DNA of 9,948 bases from Nitrospirota bacterium. GTDB taxonomy: Bacteria > Nitrospirota > Nitrospiria > Nitrospirales > NS-4. The notes under the pieces are model-generated. The model was not told the DNA's origin, ran no database searches, and saw only the letters and a list, made by a program, of their open reading frames with translations. The DNA is taken from the NCBI GenBank assembly GCA_005877855.1, contig VBOF01000065.1, forward strand, positions 1-9,948, in the 5' to 3' direction. Below are positions 1 through 6,033 of the stretch, piece after piece (position 1 is the stretch's first letter; each line of letters opens with the position of its first letter). A program made the translations under genes and the position numbers.

Positions 1-2
1 TC

Positions 3-1529
3 ATGAATCTCCAGACTCACTTTGCCGGGCTCGTGATCGATGACAAAAGCGTATGGGAGCACTTCGGACTCGCACATCTGTGGGACGGGTTGGCCCGTCC
101 ACGGACCCTCGCCCCGTATGAATTCTTCGCCACGATCGCATCCGATGATCCTTGGAACCTGTACCGACGGGCGGTAAACCTGCTCTTCTCCCTCTTATTT
201 CTTGGCCCCATCCTGACCGCAGGCGTCCTGCATCTGAAGACGGGGCGCTCCGCACCGGTCGGAGTCAACGATCGCGGGAGGGGGCCCCGCGAGACGCGCC
301 CCTCCCGTACCCACCCGACCCAACCCACGCTCGTAGGATTTGGCATACTGTACGCGGTCGTGTTTACCCTGGCCGTGCAATTCAGCGATTTCAGGGCCCC
401 CAGGTACCATGTACCGGTGTACCCCTTTCTGTTCTTTCTCACAGCCTACTCGCTGGCGCGCTGTCAGGACCTGGTCCCGCGTGTCCAGCGGCAGATCCAG
501 ACCGTCTTCCTGGCGAGCGTGGTCGTATTGGGGCTGGGGACGCACGCGCCCCTGCTGTCCCTGGAGCGGCCAGGCATTACCCTCTCTGCCAAGGGGTATG
601 CGTACGCCTGGATGCCATGGGTCTATTTGGACACTCACGCTCCATCAGGCTTAGAGGATCGCTTGTTCGCCTTCACACCAGTAGGCTCGAGCGATCGCGA
701 GCTCATCCTCGACGTGATGCAGCGGCCCTTCCTCTCCGACATCCTCCCCAAACTAGCTGCTGACGATCAGCGACAGCTTTCCCGTGGGATCGCGTGGATG
801 CTCGCCGAGGCGGCCCCGTTGAACGGACAGGCAGAGGACTTCACCCGGCTCGAGCGGTTGATTCCTCCCGGCTTCGACAGATATTTCTACTATCAGGTGG
901 GAGCGGTGTCCATGCGGCGACATCCTAACGAGTTGACCAAGGCAGTTGCGGCAGTAGAGTTTCTCCGTCACCGCTCAGCCACGGCTCATCACCTGGCCCT
1001 CATCGGGATCTATCGAACCTGGCCGTGGCTTGCTGCCCTGAATAGCAGCCCTGAAGCGCTCGCCAAGACACCAGCAGCCGTGGCTCCGGCGTCGGCACCA
1101 CATTACTGGCGAGCCATTGGCGATCTGGCAGGCCGGTACTGGTATGACGCAGATCAATCACTAAGCCTTCTCAACGCCCGCCTGCACGTGTTCGTGCCGC
1201 GGCTCGATCCGGCGGTGCAGCGATCGTTCCTCCAAGGCGTCGGGGAATTCCTGTCTGTACGCATCCGCAGTACTCCTTGGGTCGCGCCTGCCGAGCTGGA
1301 GCATTTCCCCCCAGCCTATCACCAGGCCCTCTTTGAAGGCTGGGGGATGGCACTGGGCGAAGACGAGTTCTTTTACTCGACAGATAATGGGAGTTTCTTG
1401 TGGACGGCATGGGCGAAGGGCTTATCAGCGAGAAGCCTCGTGTCCATTCAGCAGGGGAGAGCGCAATTTGAGGCGCTCTTTGAGGGACCGGCCTCAAGAG
1501 CGGTGCAGCCGCTGCGCCAGGCTCCCTAA
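3..1529 (+). CDS. C-terminal part of a multi-pass membrane protein, glycosyltransferase GT-C (GT39/ArnT)-like, with unknown C-terminal domain
   Basis: The frame is open to the left edge, and the ATG at position 3 has no visible ribosome binding site, so the gene probably starts outside the window. About four hydrophobic segments are visible (residues near 58-77, 110-127, 137-152, 166-185). The stretch RAPRYHVPVYPF (131-142), leading into a membrane helix, resembles the late membrane helices of GT39/PMT-type transferases, which move sugars from polyprenyl phosphate carriers on the outer face of the inner membrane. From about residue 190 to 508 the protein is soluble and I do not recognise the domain. 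Three short look-alike motifs of the form P-x-[FVY]-x-x-x-[FL]-x-x-G occur near residues 287-300, 401-415 and 435-449. The next gene, 12 bp downstream, is a polyprenyl-phosphate-sugar-synthase-like GT2, which supports a lipid-linked sugar role. The GT-C assignment is an inference from the C-terminal membrane part only, since the catalytic loop is not in view. Confidence 0.6.
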   Translation: MNLQTHFAGLVIDDKSVWEHFGLAHLWDGLARPRTLAPYEFFATIASDDPWNLYRRAVNLLFSLLFLGPILTAGVLHLKTGRSAPVGVNDRGRGPRETRPSRTHPTQPTLVGFGILYAVVFTLAVQFSDFRAPRYHVPVYPFLFFLTAYSLARCQDLVPRVQRQIQTVFLASVVVLGLGTHAPLLSLERPGITLSAKGYAYAWMPWVYLDTHAPSGLEDRLFAFTPVGSSDRELILDVMQRPFLSDILPKLAADDQRQLSRGIAWMLAEAAPLNGQAEDFTRLERLIPPGFDRYFYYQVGAVSMRRHPNELTKAVAAVEFLRHRSATAHHLALIGIYRTWPWLAALNSSPEALAKTPAAVAPASAPHYWRAIGDLAGRYWYDADQSLSLLNARLHVFVPRLDPAVQRSFLQGVGEFLSVRIRSTPWVAPAELEHFPPAYHQALFEGWGMALGEDEFFYSTDNGSFLWTAWAKGLSARSLVSIQQGRAQFEALFEGPASRAVQPLRQAP

Positions 1530-1541
1530 TAGACGGCAGGC

Positions 1542-2306
1542 ATGAAACGCGTCGGCATTTTTATCCTGGCCTATGAGGTGGCACGCACGCTCATCGCTGC
1601 GTACGAGCGGATCCCGGCCCAGCTCAAAAAGGAGGCCGCGGAGATCTATATTCTGGACGACGGCAGCAACGACAACACCTTCTGGGCCGGGATGGGATAC
1701 AAACTGCTGCACAATATCCCGAATCTCAACGTGTACCGGAATCCTCGCAACCTCGGCTATGGCGGCAACCAGAAGAAAGGCCTACGTCACGCCATCGAGA
1801 AAGGCTATGACATTGTCGTGGTTCTTCATGGAGACGTTCAGTACGCGCCGGAGCGCATCCCGGATCTCATTCAGCCAATCCTCGACGGTCAGGCGGATAC
1901 GGTGTTCGGCTCGCGCATGACCGGTCACCCGTTGCAAGGCGGCATGCCGCTGTATAAGTTCGTGGCGAACAAGGTCCTCACCGCCCTCGAAAACTGGGCG
2001 TTAGGCATGCAGCTCTCTGAATACCACTCCGGCTTTCGGGCTTATTCCTGCGAAGCCTTGCAACAGGTGCCTTTTGAACAGTGCTCGGATCAGTATCATT
2101 TTGACACGCAAATCCTGATCCAGTTTAAGGAAAAGGGACTCCGGATACGGGAAATCCCGATCCCGACCCATTACGGCCCGGAATCCCAGCAGATGGGATT
2201 TGGGACCGGCCTGCGCTACGGGCTTGGCATTCTAATCAGTCTGCTCGAGTATCGTCTGCACAAGTCCAGCTTAGTACGGCTCCGCTCACATAGGTTTGGC
2301 GACTAG
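1542..2306 (+). CDS. Family 2 glycosyltransferase, polyprenyl-phosphate-sugar synthase (DPM1-like) type
   Basis: A 254-residue GT-A fold enzyme. It carries the nucleotide-binding DDGSNDNT (39-46), the HGDVQY metal/donor motif (96-101, D98), GSRM (123-126), and the acceptor-region YHSGFRAYS (161-169), a variant of the D-x-GFRA signature of dolichol-phosphate-mannose synthase-like enzymes. Family knowledge: such enzymes transfer mannose or glucose from GDP- or UDP-sugar to a polyprenyl phosphate at the cytoplasmic face of the membrane. The exact sugar cannot be read from sequence. The length is close to that of soluble DPM1-type synthases, and there is no clear pair of C-terminal TM helices as in the GtrB type. 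The start follows the stop of the upstream membrane protein by 12 bp with only a weak ribosome binding site, so translation is probably coupled. The product would supply the donor for the upstream GT-C-like protein. Confidence 0.85.
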   Translation: MKRVGIFILAYEVARTLIAAYERIPAQLKKEAAEIYILDDGSNDNTFWAGMGYKLLHNIPNLNVYRNPRNLGYGGNQKKGLRHAIEKGYDIVVVLHGDVQYAPERIPDLIQPILDGQADTVFGSRMTGHPLQGGMPLYKFVANKVLTALENWALGMQLSEYHSGFRAYSCEALQQVPFEQCSDQYHFDTQILIQFKEKGLRIREIPIPTHYGPESQQMGFGTGLRYGLGILISLLEYRLHKSSLVRLRSHRFGD

Positions 2307-2353
2307 CTAGGCGTTCTCACCCCATTTTTTTTCCTGCCGCCGCACTACATTTC

Positions 2354-2369
2354 TGGCACGAGCTTTCCA
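2354..2369 (+). promoter_or_regulatory. Imperfect sigma-54-like promoter upstream of the two-receiver gene
   Basis: TGGCAC, a 5-nt spacer, then TTCCA. Spacing and the -24 element (CTGGCACG in full) fit the sigma-54 consensus TGGCAC-N5-TTGCA. The -12 element has C where the highly conserved G of GC is expected, so activity is doubtful. A start near 2380 would give a long leader of about 220 nt before the ATG at 2600. Confidence 0.25.
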
Positions 2370-2374
2370 TATAT

Positions 2375-2395
2375 CCTGACCCTTCGTAGGTCAGG
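2375..2395. repeat. Hairpin in the spacer between the GT2 gene and the two-receiver gene
   Basis: A perfect 7-bp inverted repeat, CCTGACC / GGTCAGG, around the 7-nt loop CTTCGTA. It lies about 70 bp past the GT2 stop. No T-tract follows, so it is not a classical intrinsic terminator. It could terminate or stabilise the glycosyltransferase mRNA, or sit near the 5' end of a transcript starting from the sigma-54-like site at 2354-2369. Confidence 0.5.
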
Positions 2396-2468
2396 GATCG
2401 CAGGCGTTGTCCGACCGAAATTTGCGCCCACGATTTTTCAATGGGTTCGGCGTCAGAGGATCAAGGTG

Positions 2469-2486
2469 AGCGCCTGAAGAGGCGCT
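2469..2486. repeat. Perfect hairpin with GAAG tetraloop in the leader of the two-receiver gene
   Basis: AGCGCCT, GAAG, AGGCGCT: a 7-bp perfect stem closed by a 4-nt loop, 113 bp upstream of the ATG. There is no T-tract. It is likely an RNA structure in the leader if transcription begins upstream; its function is unknown. Confidence 0.45.
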
Positions 2487-2497
2487 GGGTTGGGAGC

Positions 2498-2559
2498 GAT
2501 GGACTGAACAAAAATGAACGGTCGCGGACGGCATGAGCCGCCGTTGAGACGGACTGAAC
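2498..2559. repeat. 12-bp direct repeat, 50 bp apart, upstream of the two-receiver gene
   Basis: GATGGACTGAAC at 2498-2509 and GACGGACTGAAC at 2548-2559 match at 11 of 12 positions and start exactly 50 bp apart. They lie about 40-100 bp before the start codon. They may be binding sites for a regulator spaced by about five helical turns, or the trace of a small duplication. Confidence 0.4.
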
Positions 2560-2599
2560 TGATAGGTCGTCATTTTCCTATTCATAGAGGGGGGTTATC

Positions 2600-3388
2600 A
2601 TGGCCACCATTTTAGTCGTGGATGACGAGCGCTTAATTTGCGAACTCCTACACGTCGTGCTCAGCAGCCAAGGGCACGAGGTGCTCATCGCGTCAGACGG
2701 TGAACAGGCTCTTGGCCTGTTCGCCAAACGGCGGCCTCGCCTGACCCTCCTCGACATCTGCATGCCGGGCCTCGACGGGATCGAGGTCCTCCGGCAAATC
2801 CACTGGATCGATCCCCTCGCTGCCGTCATGATTCTGACCGCCCTGGAGACGGACACGCTGAGACAGCAGGCCAAGGAATGGGGGGTCACCGAGTATCTGA
2901 CCAAAGGATTGCCGCTGGATCAATTGATCAGCGCCGTGGAACGGGCGATCATGCAATCAGAGAAACGGTCCACCCTGATGCCGTCCGTTTCGGTGGGGCG
3001 GCAGGTGGGCCCAGACGAGCCGGCTTCGATCTTGGTGGTGGACGACGATGAGGTCGTTCGGGACCTGCTCACCGACTTTCTGAGCTCGCGCGGCTATCGG
3101 GTCCTGGCGGCCCACGACGGCCCGGCCGCCCTTTCCATGGTGGACGAACAACCGCGCCTCGTCGTGCTGGACATCTACCTGCCCGGCGGCATGAACGGCC
3201 TCAAAGTGCTTCGGGAGATACGCGCTAAACGATACGGGGGGGGCGTGATCGTGCTGAGCGGTTGCCAGGAAGAAAAGCTGCTGGAGGAACTGCTGGGCAT
3301 GGGCGCCGTGGAATTCATGGCCAAGCCTTTCGATCTCGAACGTCTCGCGTTGGCGGTCCAGGTGGGGTTGATCCTCACCAAACCCTAA
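2600..3388 (+). CDS. Stand-alone response regulator with two tandem receiver (REC) domains, no output domain
   Basis: A 262-residue cytoplasmic protein. REC1 (about 3-118) has the acidic pair D8/D9, phosphoacceptor D52 in LLDICMPG, T80 and K102. REC2 (about 142-258) has D148/D149, D191 in VLDIYLPG, S220 and K242 followed by P. In REC1 the conserved K is followed by G instead of the usual P, a mild departure. No DNA-binding, GGDEF, kinase or other output domain follows, so it probably passes a phosphoryl signal by phosphorelay or protein contact. The start is set by a strong purine-rich ribosome binding site (GAGGGGGG) a few bases before the ATG. No partner kinase lies next to it; the only kinase in the window is 4.9 kb away. 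A truncated paralogue of its first 28 codons lies at 5594-5689. It converges with the YihY gene, with 23 bp between stop codons. Confidence 0.9.
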   Translation: MATILVVDDERLICELLHVVLSSQGHEVLIASDGEQALGLFAKRRPRLTLLDICMPGLDGIEVLRQIHWIDPLAAVMILTALETDTLRQQAKEWGVTEYLTKGLPLDQLISAVERAIMQSEKRSTLMPSVSVGRQVGPDEPASILVVDDDEVVRDLLTDFLSSRGYRVLAAHDGPAALSMVDEQPRLVVLDIYLPGGMNGLKVLREIRAKRYGGGVIVLSGCQEEKLLEELLGMGAVEFMAKPFDLERLALAVQVGLILTKP

Positions 3389-3411
3389 CAACCCAAAGCA
3401 ACCCTCGAACC

Positions 3412-4275
3412 TTACCAGTCCTCTCCGGACGCCTGAAACGTCTGCTGGACGACCCATCCGATCTCCGCGCCGAGAATCACCACCGCAGAGGCGTAATAGA
3501 TCCACACGAAAAAGAAGAACAGCTCGCCGACCGCGCCGTACACCAGGATATTTTTTTGAGACAGTTCGACGTACCAGGCGTAGGCCCACTTGGACAACTC
3601 GAACAGGGCAGCGCCGGCGAAAGCGGCCACGAACAAGGCCGGTCTCTGCAAACAATGGGAGGGGCAGAACCGATAGACGAGATAGAGTAGGGCGAACGTG
3701 AACAGGAAGCCGAGCAAGTCGCTCGCGAAAACCCCCCAGGGGCCGATCAGGGCCTCCAGGTGCGGAACGCGATCCACAGCCCTCTTCGCGAGCGTGAACA
3801 GAGAAGTGAGGGCCACCATCAGCAGCAGGAGCCCGCTGGCCAAGAGCATGACGAGCACGTTGGACGCCGCTGTCCTGAAAACGCTCGAGGGCTCATTGAT
3901 CTGGAAGACGATGTGGAGCACGGTGCGGGCCGTTCCAAAGATCAAGCTGCTCATCAGGAAGAACATCGAGAATCCCAGAACCCCCAACAGGCCGCGGTTC
4001 TCAACGGCCATCTCAAGGTTCTCCCTGAAGGCTTCGCGGGTCAGAGGCAGGAACTCGTTCAGGATGGCCTGCAACGCATCGAGGGCCCGATTAGGGTCTC
4101 CAAACGCAAACTCCAAGGCCATGACGATCAGCAGCGAGAACGGGATACAAAAGAGCAGGATGGTGAACGCCAGCCCGGACGCCAAGAGAGGGCCGTCGTC
4201 CTCAAAGAATTTGACGAACGTCCTTGCCAGGACACGCCAAAAGGTCTGAAGGACCGCCACGTACTGTCCCGCCAT
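3412..4275 (-). CDS. YihY/BrkB family inner-membrane protein
   Basis: A 287-residue polytopic membrane protein with about six hydrophobic segments (near 34-58, 98-119, 138-161, 182-203, 212-232 and 247-272). The start region (DDGPLLASGLAFTILLFCIP) and the last membrane region, with YGAVGELFFFFVWIYY followed by LGAEIGW, match the YihY/BrkB family pattern. The family was once annotated as ribonuclease BN by mistake. Its real activity is not well established, and transport-type or envelope roles have been suggested. Length is normal for the family. The ATG has an AGAGGA ribosome binding site 3-4 bases upstream. The gene lies downstream of tRNA-Leu on the same strand but is separated from it by 195 bp containing a strong hairpin, so it probably has its own promoter. 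Confidence 0.9.
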   Translation of the reverse strand: MAGQYVAVLQTFWRVLARTFVKFFEDDGPLLASGLAFTILLFCIPFSLLIVMALEFAFGDPNRALDALQAILNEFLPLTREAFRENLEMAVENRGLLGVLGFSMFFLMSSLIFGTARTVLHIVFQINEPSSVFRTAASNVLVMLLASGLLLLMVALTSLFTLAKRAVDRVPHLEALIGPWGVFASDLLGFLFTFALLYLVYRFCPSHCLQRPALFVAAFAGAALFELSKWAYAWYVELSQKNILVYGAVGELFFFFVWIYYASAVVILGAEIGWVVQQTFQASGEDW

Positions 4276-4426
4276 CGTCCTCTACGAATGGCACAGGAAC
4301 GGCGGACTGTCAACCTTTCTGCGTGCACCACCCGTGGAGGTATTCAGTATCCAAGGCTATTTGATTGAAAGGCTTGGCCTAGAAAGCGAGGGGCGCCTGC
4401 GGCTTCCGTAGCTGCGAGGTCGGGGT

Positions 4427-4452
4427 ACCCGTTGCTCCTAAGTGCAACGGGT
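4427..4452 (-). terminator. Hairpin downstream of tRNA-Leu, terminator-like
   Basis: A perfect 9-bp inverted repeat, ACCCGTTGC / GCAACGGGT, with an 8-nt loop, lying 18 bp past the 3' CCA end of the tRNA in its direction of transcription. It is positioned to end or protect the tRNA transcript, but no run of T follows, so it is not a textbook intrinsic terminator. The rest of 4276-4470 shows no gene. Confidence 0.5.
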
Positions 4453-4470
4453 CATGAGCAGCGTTCGCCT

Positions 4471-4559
4471 TGGTGCCGGGGGCGGGGATCGAACCCGCAC
4501 GCCCCTTTCGGGACACGGGATTTTAAGTCCCGGGCGTCTGCCAATTCCGCCACCCCGGC
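4471..4559 (-). tRNA. tRNA-Leu (anticodon UAA), CCA encoded
   Basis: Read on the minus strand, the acceptor stem GCCGGGG pairs with CCCCGGC, followed by discriminator A and an encoded CCA. The anticodon stem CGGGA / TCCCG encloses the loop CTTAAAA with anticodon TAA at 4525-4523. The long variable arm TGTCCC-GAAA-GGGGCG is typical of class II tRNAs (Leu, Ser, Tyr). The T arm contains GGTTCGATCC. The length of 89 nt including CCA is normal for tRNA-Leu. I found no duplicate of its 3' end elsewhere in the window, so no integrated element is anchored here within view. Confidence 0.97.
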
Positions 4560-4582
4560 TCTGATGGTCAAAACACGGGCCC

Positions 4583-4608
4583 GCTGCTGTGCTTCTATCA
4601 CAGTCAGC
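4583..4608 (-). terminator. Stem-loop downstream of the two-TM protein gene, possible terminator
   Basis: On the minus strand, GCTG-A-CTGTG pairs with CACAG-CAGC: nine pairs with one bulged base and a 7-nt loop. It starts about 30 nt past the stop codon at 4638-4640 and is followed, after a GC-rich stretch, by a short T run (4569-4572). This fits a weak intrinsic terminator between this gene and the tRNA. The strand carrying the gene also carries one copy of the 32-bp dispersed repeat overlapping the stem. Confidence 0.4.
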
Positions 4609-4632
4609 AGCACACCGTCCAACAGAACGAGG
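4601..4632. repeat. Dispersed repeat, copy A (3' of two-TM protein gene)
   Basis: This 32-bp segment matches 5980-6012 at 29 aligned positions, with three mismatches and one 1-base gap. It begins 5 bp past the stop codon of the two-TM protein gene in the minus direction. Core shared strings on the plus strand are CAGTCAGCA, CGTCC and ACAGAACG. Confidence 0.6.
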
Positions 4633-4637
4633 TGGAC

Positions 4638-5600
4638 TTATGAAACCTGAACCTTCTCTTCCGGGGCGGCTCGTCCTTTACAGGAAGGTGGCGCCGACGG
4701 GGCGGGTGTGCCAAGGTAAAACTTTTGGCGTCCCGCCTCGTTTGCATTCTGGCTCCGGTAGACTAGTTCGTCGGACTCCAGATCATATTCCGGTATTTCG
4801 GGGTTTTCCCATGTCTTCATGAAATACTGGTAGAACACGGTGTAGAGACCGTGGTTATTTTGATTGTGCTTCAAGAGATATTCGGGCATGATCTGGACAT
4901 CCAGAGTGGCATGATAATGTTGCATCCAAATGTAATCGCCCAGGATGGCCAATTTGATGAGTGGGATGTCGGAATACAGCTTGAGTTTGACGTTTTTATG
5001 CGCCCCCTTGAGGCGTTTTAAAAAATCTATGCTCTGCCTGACCTGCTCTATGATGCTTTCCTGTGGCGCATGCGGATGCTGTATGGCGCTGGCGCGTGCT
5101 TTCGCCGCCTCAGTATAAGGGTTCATAAGCATGACCTTCGCCTCCAGGCAATCCTGGAGCACGGGATGCAAATCTCCCGTAGGATCAACGAAAGTTCCGA
5201 ACCCGGTTGCTCCGAGGACCATGACATTTCTGGCAATGCCTTGCTTCTCCTTTGTCTTCCTAATCCTCCGTTGAGTCAGGCGTCCCCGGACAGGGAAAAA
5301 CCCAACCAGACCAGCGCCGGTAGCCATCTGGGCAAGTTTCCTGTCTCTGATGGCCCGGCCCACGTAGTTGAAGGAGAGGATCAGCAGGAGCGCCACAGCT
5401 ATTTCGATCGAGACGATCACGATCTCTTCCTCCTTGATCCGGTTCCAGTAGTCCAGAAAATTTTGCGCAAGAAAGCTGGCCGCAAACGGCATGGACAGCG
5501 CGATCCCAGCGCTCAGCGTCACTACCCCAATGTGGTACAGAATATGGGCAGCGCTTTTTAGTAAGGCTCGCAGATCTTCACGCCATCTGTACGTCAACAT
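4638..5600 (-). CDS. Two-TM membrane protein with unrecognised C-terminal soluble domain (possibly phospholipase-D-like fold)
   Basis: A 320-residue protein. Two membrane helices (about 19-45 and 58-80) are followed by a basic linker and a soluble domain of about 125-285, presumably cytoplasmic. Visible features are VMVLGATGFGTF (127-138), VMLMNPYTEAAKARA (156-170), LKLYSDIPLIKLAILGD (206-222), WMQHYHATLD (225-234), PEYLL, FYQYFMKTW and EYDLESDELVYR (271-282). The alternation of beta strands with an HxH/K-like segment recalls degenerate phospholipase-D-like domains, but no intact HxKxxxxD motif is present, so catalysis is not implied. The C-terminal 20 residues look disordered. The ATG at 5600 has GAGGT 8-12 bases upstream, and this site lies inside the receiver-domain remnant whose TGA overlaps the start. 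The first dozen codons overlap what may be further receiver remnant in another frame, so the N-terminus may be newly acquired. The function is unknown. Confidence 0.75.
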   Translation of the reverse strand: MLTYRWREDLRALLKSAAHILYHIGVVTLSAGIALSMPFAASFLAQNFLDYWNRIKEEEIVIVSIEIAVALLLILSFNYVGRAIRDRKLAQMATGAGLVGFFPVRGRLTQRRIRKTKEKQGIARNVMVLGATGFGTFVDPTGDLHPVLQDCLEAKVMLMNPYTEAAKARASAIQHPHAPQESIIEQVRQSIDFLKRLKGAHKNVKLKLYSDIPLIKLAILGDYIWMQHYHATLDVQIMPEYLLKHNQNNHGLYTVFYQYFMKTWENPEIPEYDLESDELVYRSQNANEAGRQKFYLGTPAPSAPPSCKGRAAPEEKVQVS

Positions 5601-5689
5601 GCGATTACCTCGTGCTCTTGGCTGTTCAGCACGACCTGCAAGAGTTCACAGATCAACCGTTCATCGTCGACGACCAACATGGAAGCCAT
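5594..5689 (-). pseudogene. Receiver-domain remnant (31 codons), truncated paralogue of the two-receiver protein
   Basis: The minus-strand ATG at 5689, with AAAGGG about 6 nt upstream, opens a 31-residue frame. Its first 28 residues match the start of the two-receiver protein at 2600 in 23 positions (both contain LVVDDERLICELL, VVL, SQ and HEV). Codon by codon, 13 of the 28 differ silently and only five change the amino acid. The two copies therefore diverged under protein-level selection before truncation. The frame stops at TGA (5594-5596), 7 nt inside the start of the two-TM protein gene (ATGTTGA overlap). Just past the stop, in the same frame, a T-D-G-V-K reading recalls the receiver pattern for a few more codons, then a second stop follows. 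No phosphoacceptor Asp region is left. It is either a dead fragment or a leader peptide that couples translation to the next gene. Confidence 0.75.
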
Positions 5690-5951
5690 AATGGACCCTT
5701 TCTCTTGTTATGCGTAGAAAAGACAGATCACGTGAGCGCGCATTTTTGTTCGCGCGTGTTCAGGCGGCGTGTGACCCTCCACTCACGCTCGTTGCGTATC
5801 CGGGGAAAACGCTCGCACAATTGATGAAATAGCCTCTCCCTCTCGGCTTGGCCGCGGGACTCGATCAAACATCCTTCGGTTGGAATGAAAATCCCGTGCC
5901 AGAAGAGGGGGCCGCAACGGTGTGTCGGAAAAAGGCTTACAGGTTGCAGGG

Positions 5952-5967
5952 CACCGGCGTACCGGTG
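5952..5967 (-). terminator. Hairpin downstream of the outer-membrane protein gene, possible terminator
   Basis: CACCGG / CCGGTG, a 6-bp perfect stem with a 4-nt loop, lies about 65 nt past the stop codon of the cluster's last gene. On the minus strand a five-T run follows, but about 18 nt later, so any role as an intrinsic terminator is weakly supported. Confidence 0.35.
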
Positions 5968-5979
5968 TCGAGAGGGGAG

Positions 5980-6012
5980 CAGTCAGCACCACAGCGTCCA
6001 AACAGAACGCGG
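5980..6012. repeat. Dispersed repeat, copy B (3' of outer-membrane protein gene)
   Basis: A 33-bp segment that matches 4601-4632. Over the first 20 positions 18 are identical, and the rest differs by one mismatch and one inserted A. In the minus direction it begins 21 bp past the stop codon of the barrel protein, so both copies occupy the 3' flank of a leftward gene in the same orientation. Confidence 0.6.
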
Positions 6013-6033
6013 CATGAAAGAACCGACGGCCGG

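Larger units (their letters stand above)
5690..6033. other. 344-bp spacer between the outer-membrane protein gene and the receiver remnant
   Basis: I see no convincing gene here. It holds the 3' region of the leftward cluster (dispersed repeat copy B, then the hairpin at 5952-5967) and, nearer the remnant, an 8-bp palindrome TCACGTGA (5728-5735). Beside it is a 5-bp GC hairpin around a T-rich loop (5736-5755). The latter two could be regulatory sites for the remnant/two-TM gene pair. A minus-strand frame that crosses 5783-6286 overlaps the outer-membrane gene and is judged a shadow. Confidence 0.5.

Noticed and set aside
152..763. 203-codon plus-strand frame inside the first gene
   Set aside because: Composition is Arg/Pro/Ser-rich with no recognisable domain, and it fully overlaps a better frame with membrane helices; a GC-rich shadow frame.
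3382..3412. AACCC repeated three times in the gap between convergent genes
   Set aside because: Units are only five bases at irregular spacing in a short C/A-rich stretch; probably chance, and no terminator hairpin is seen.
3698..4368. Long plus-strand frames opposite the YihY gene
   Set aside because: They are antisense to a clear membrane protein gene, rich in charged residues as expected from the complement of hydrophobic codons, and have no motifs.
4276..4559. tRNA-Leu as an integration site for a mobile element
   Set aside because: No integrase gene and no second copy of the tRNA 3' end is present in the window.
4595..4622. Possible tRNA promoter (TTGGAC / TGATAG) on the minus strand
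   Set aside because: The -10 matches poorly and the segment is better explained by the stem-loop and the dispersed repeat; the tRNA promoter remains unplaced.
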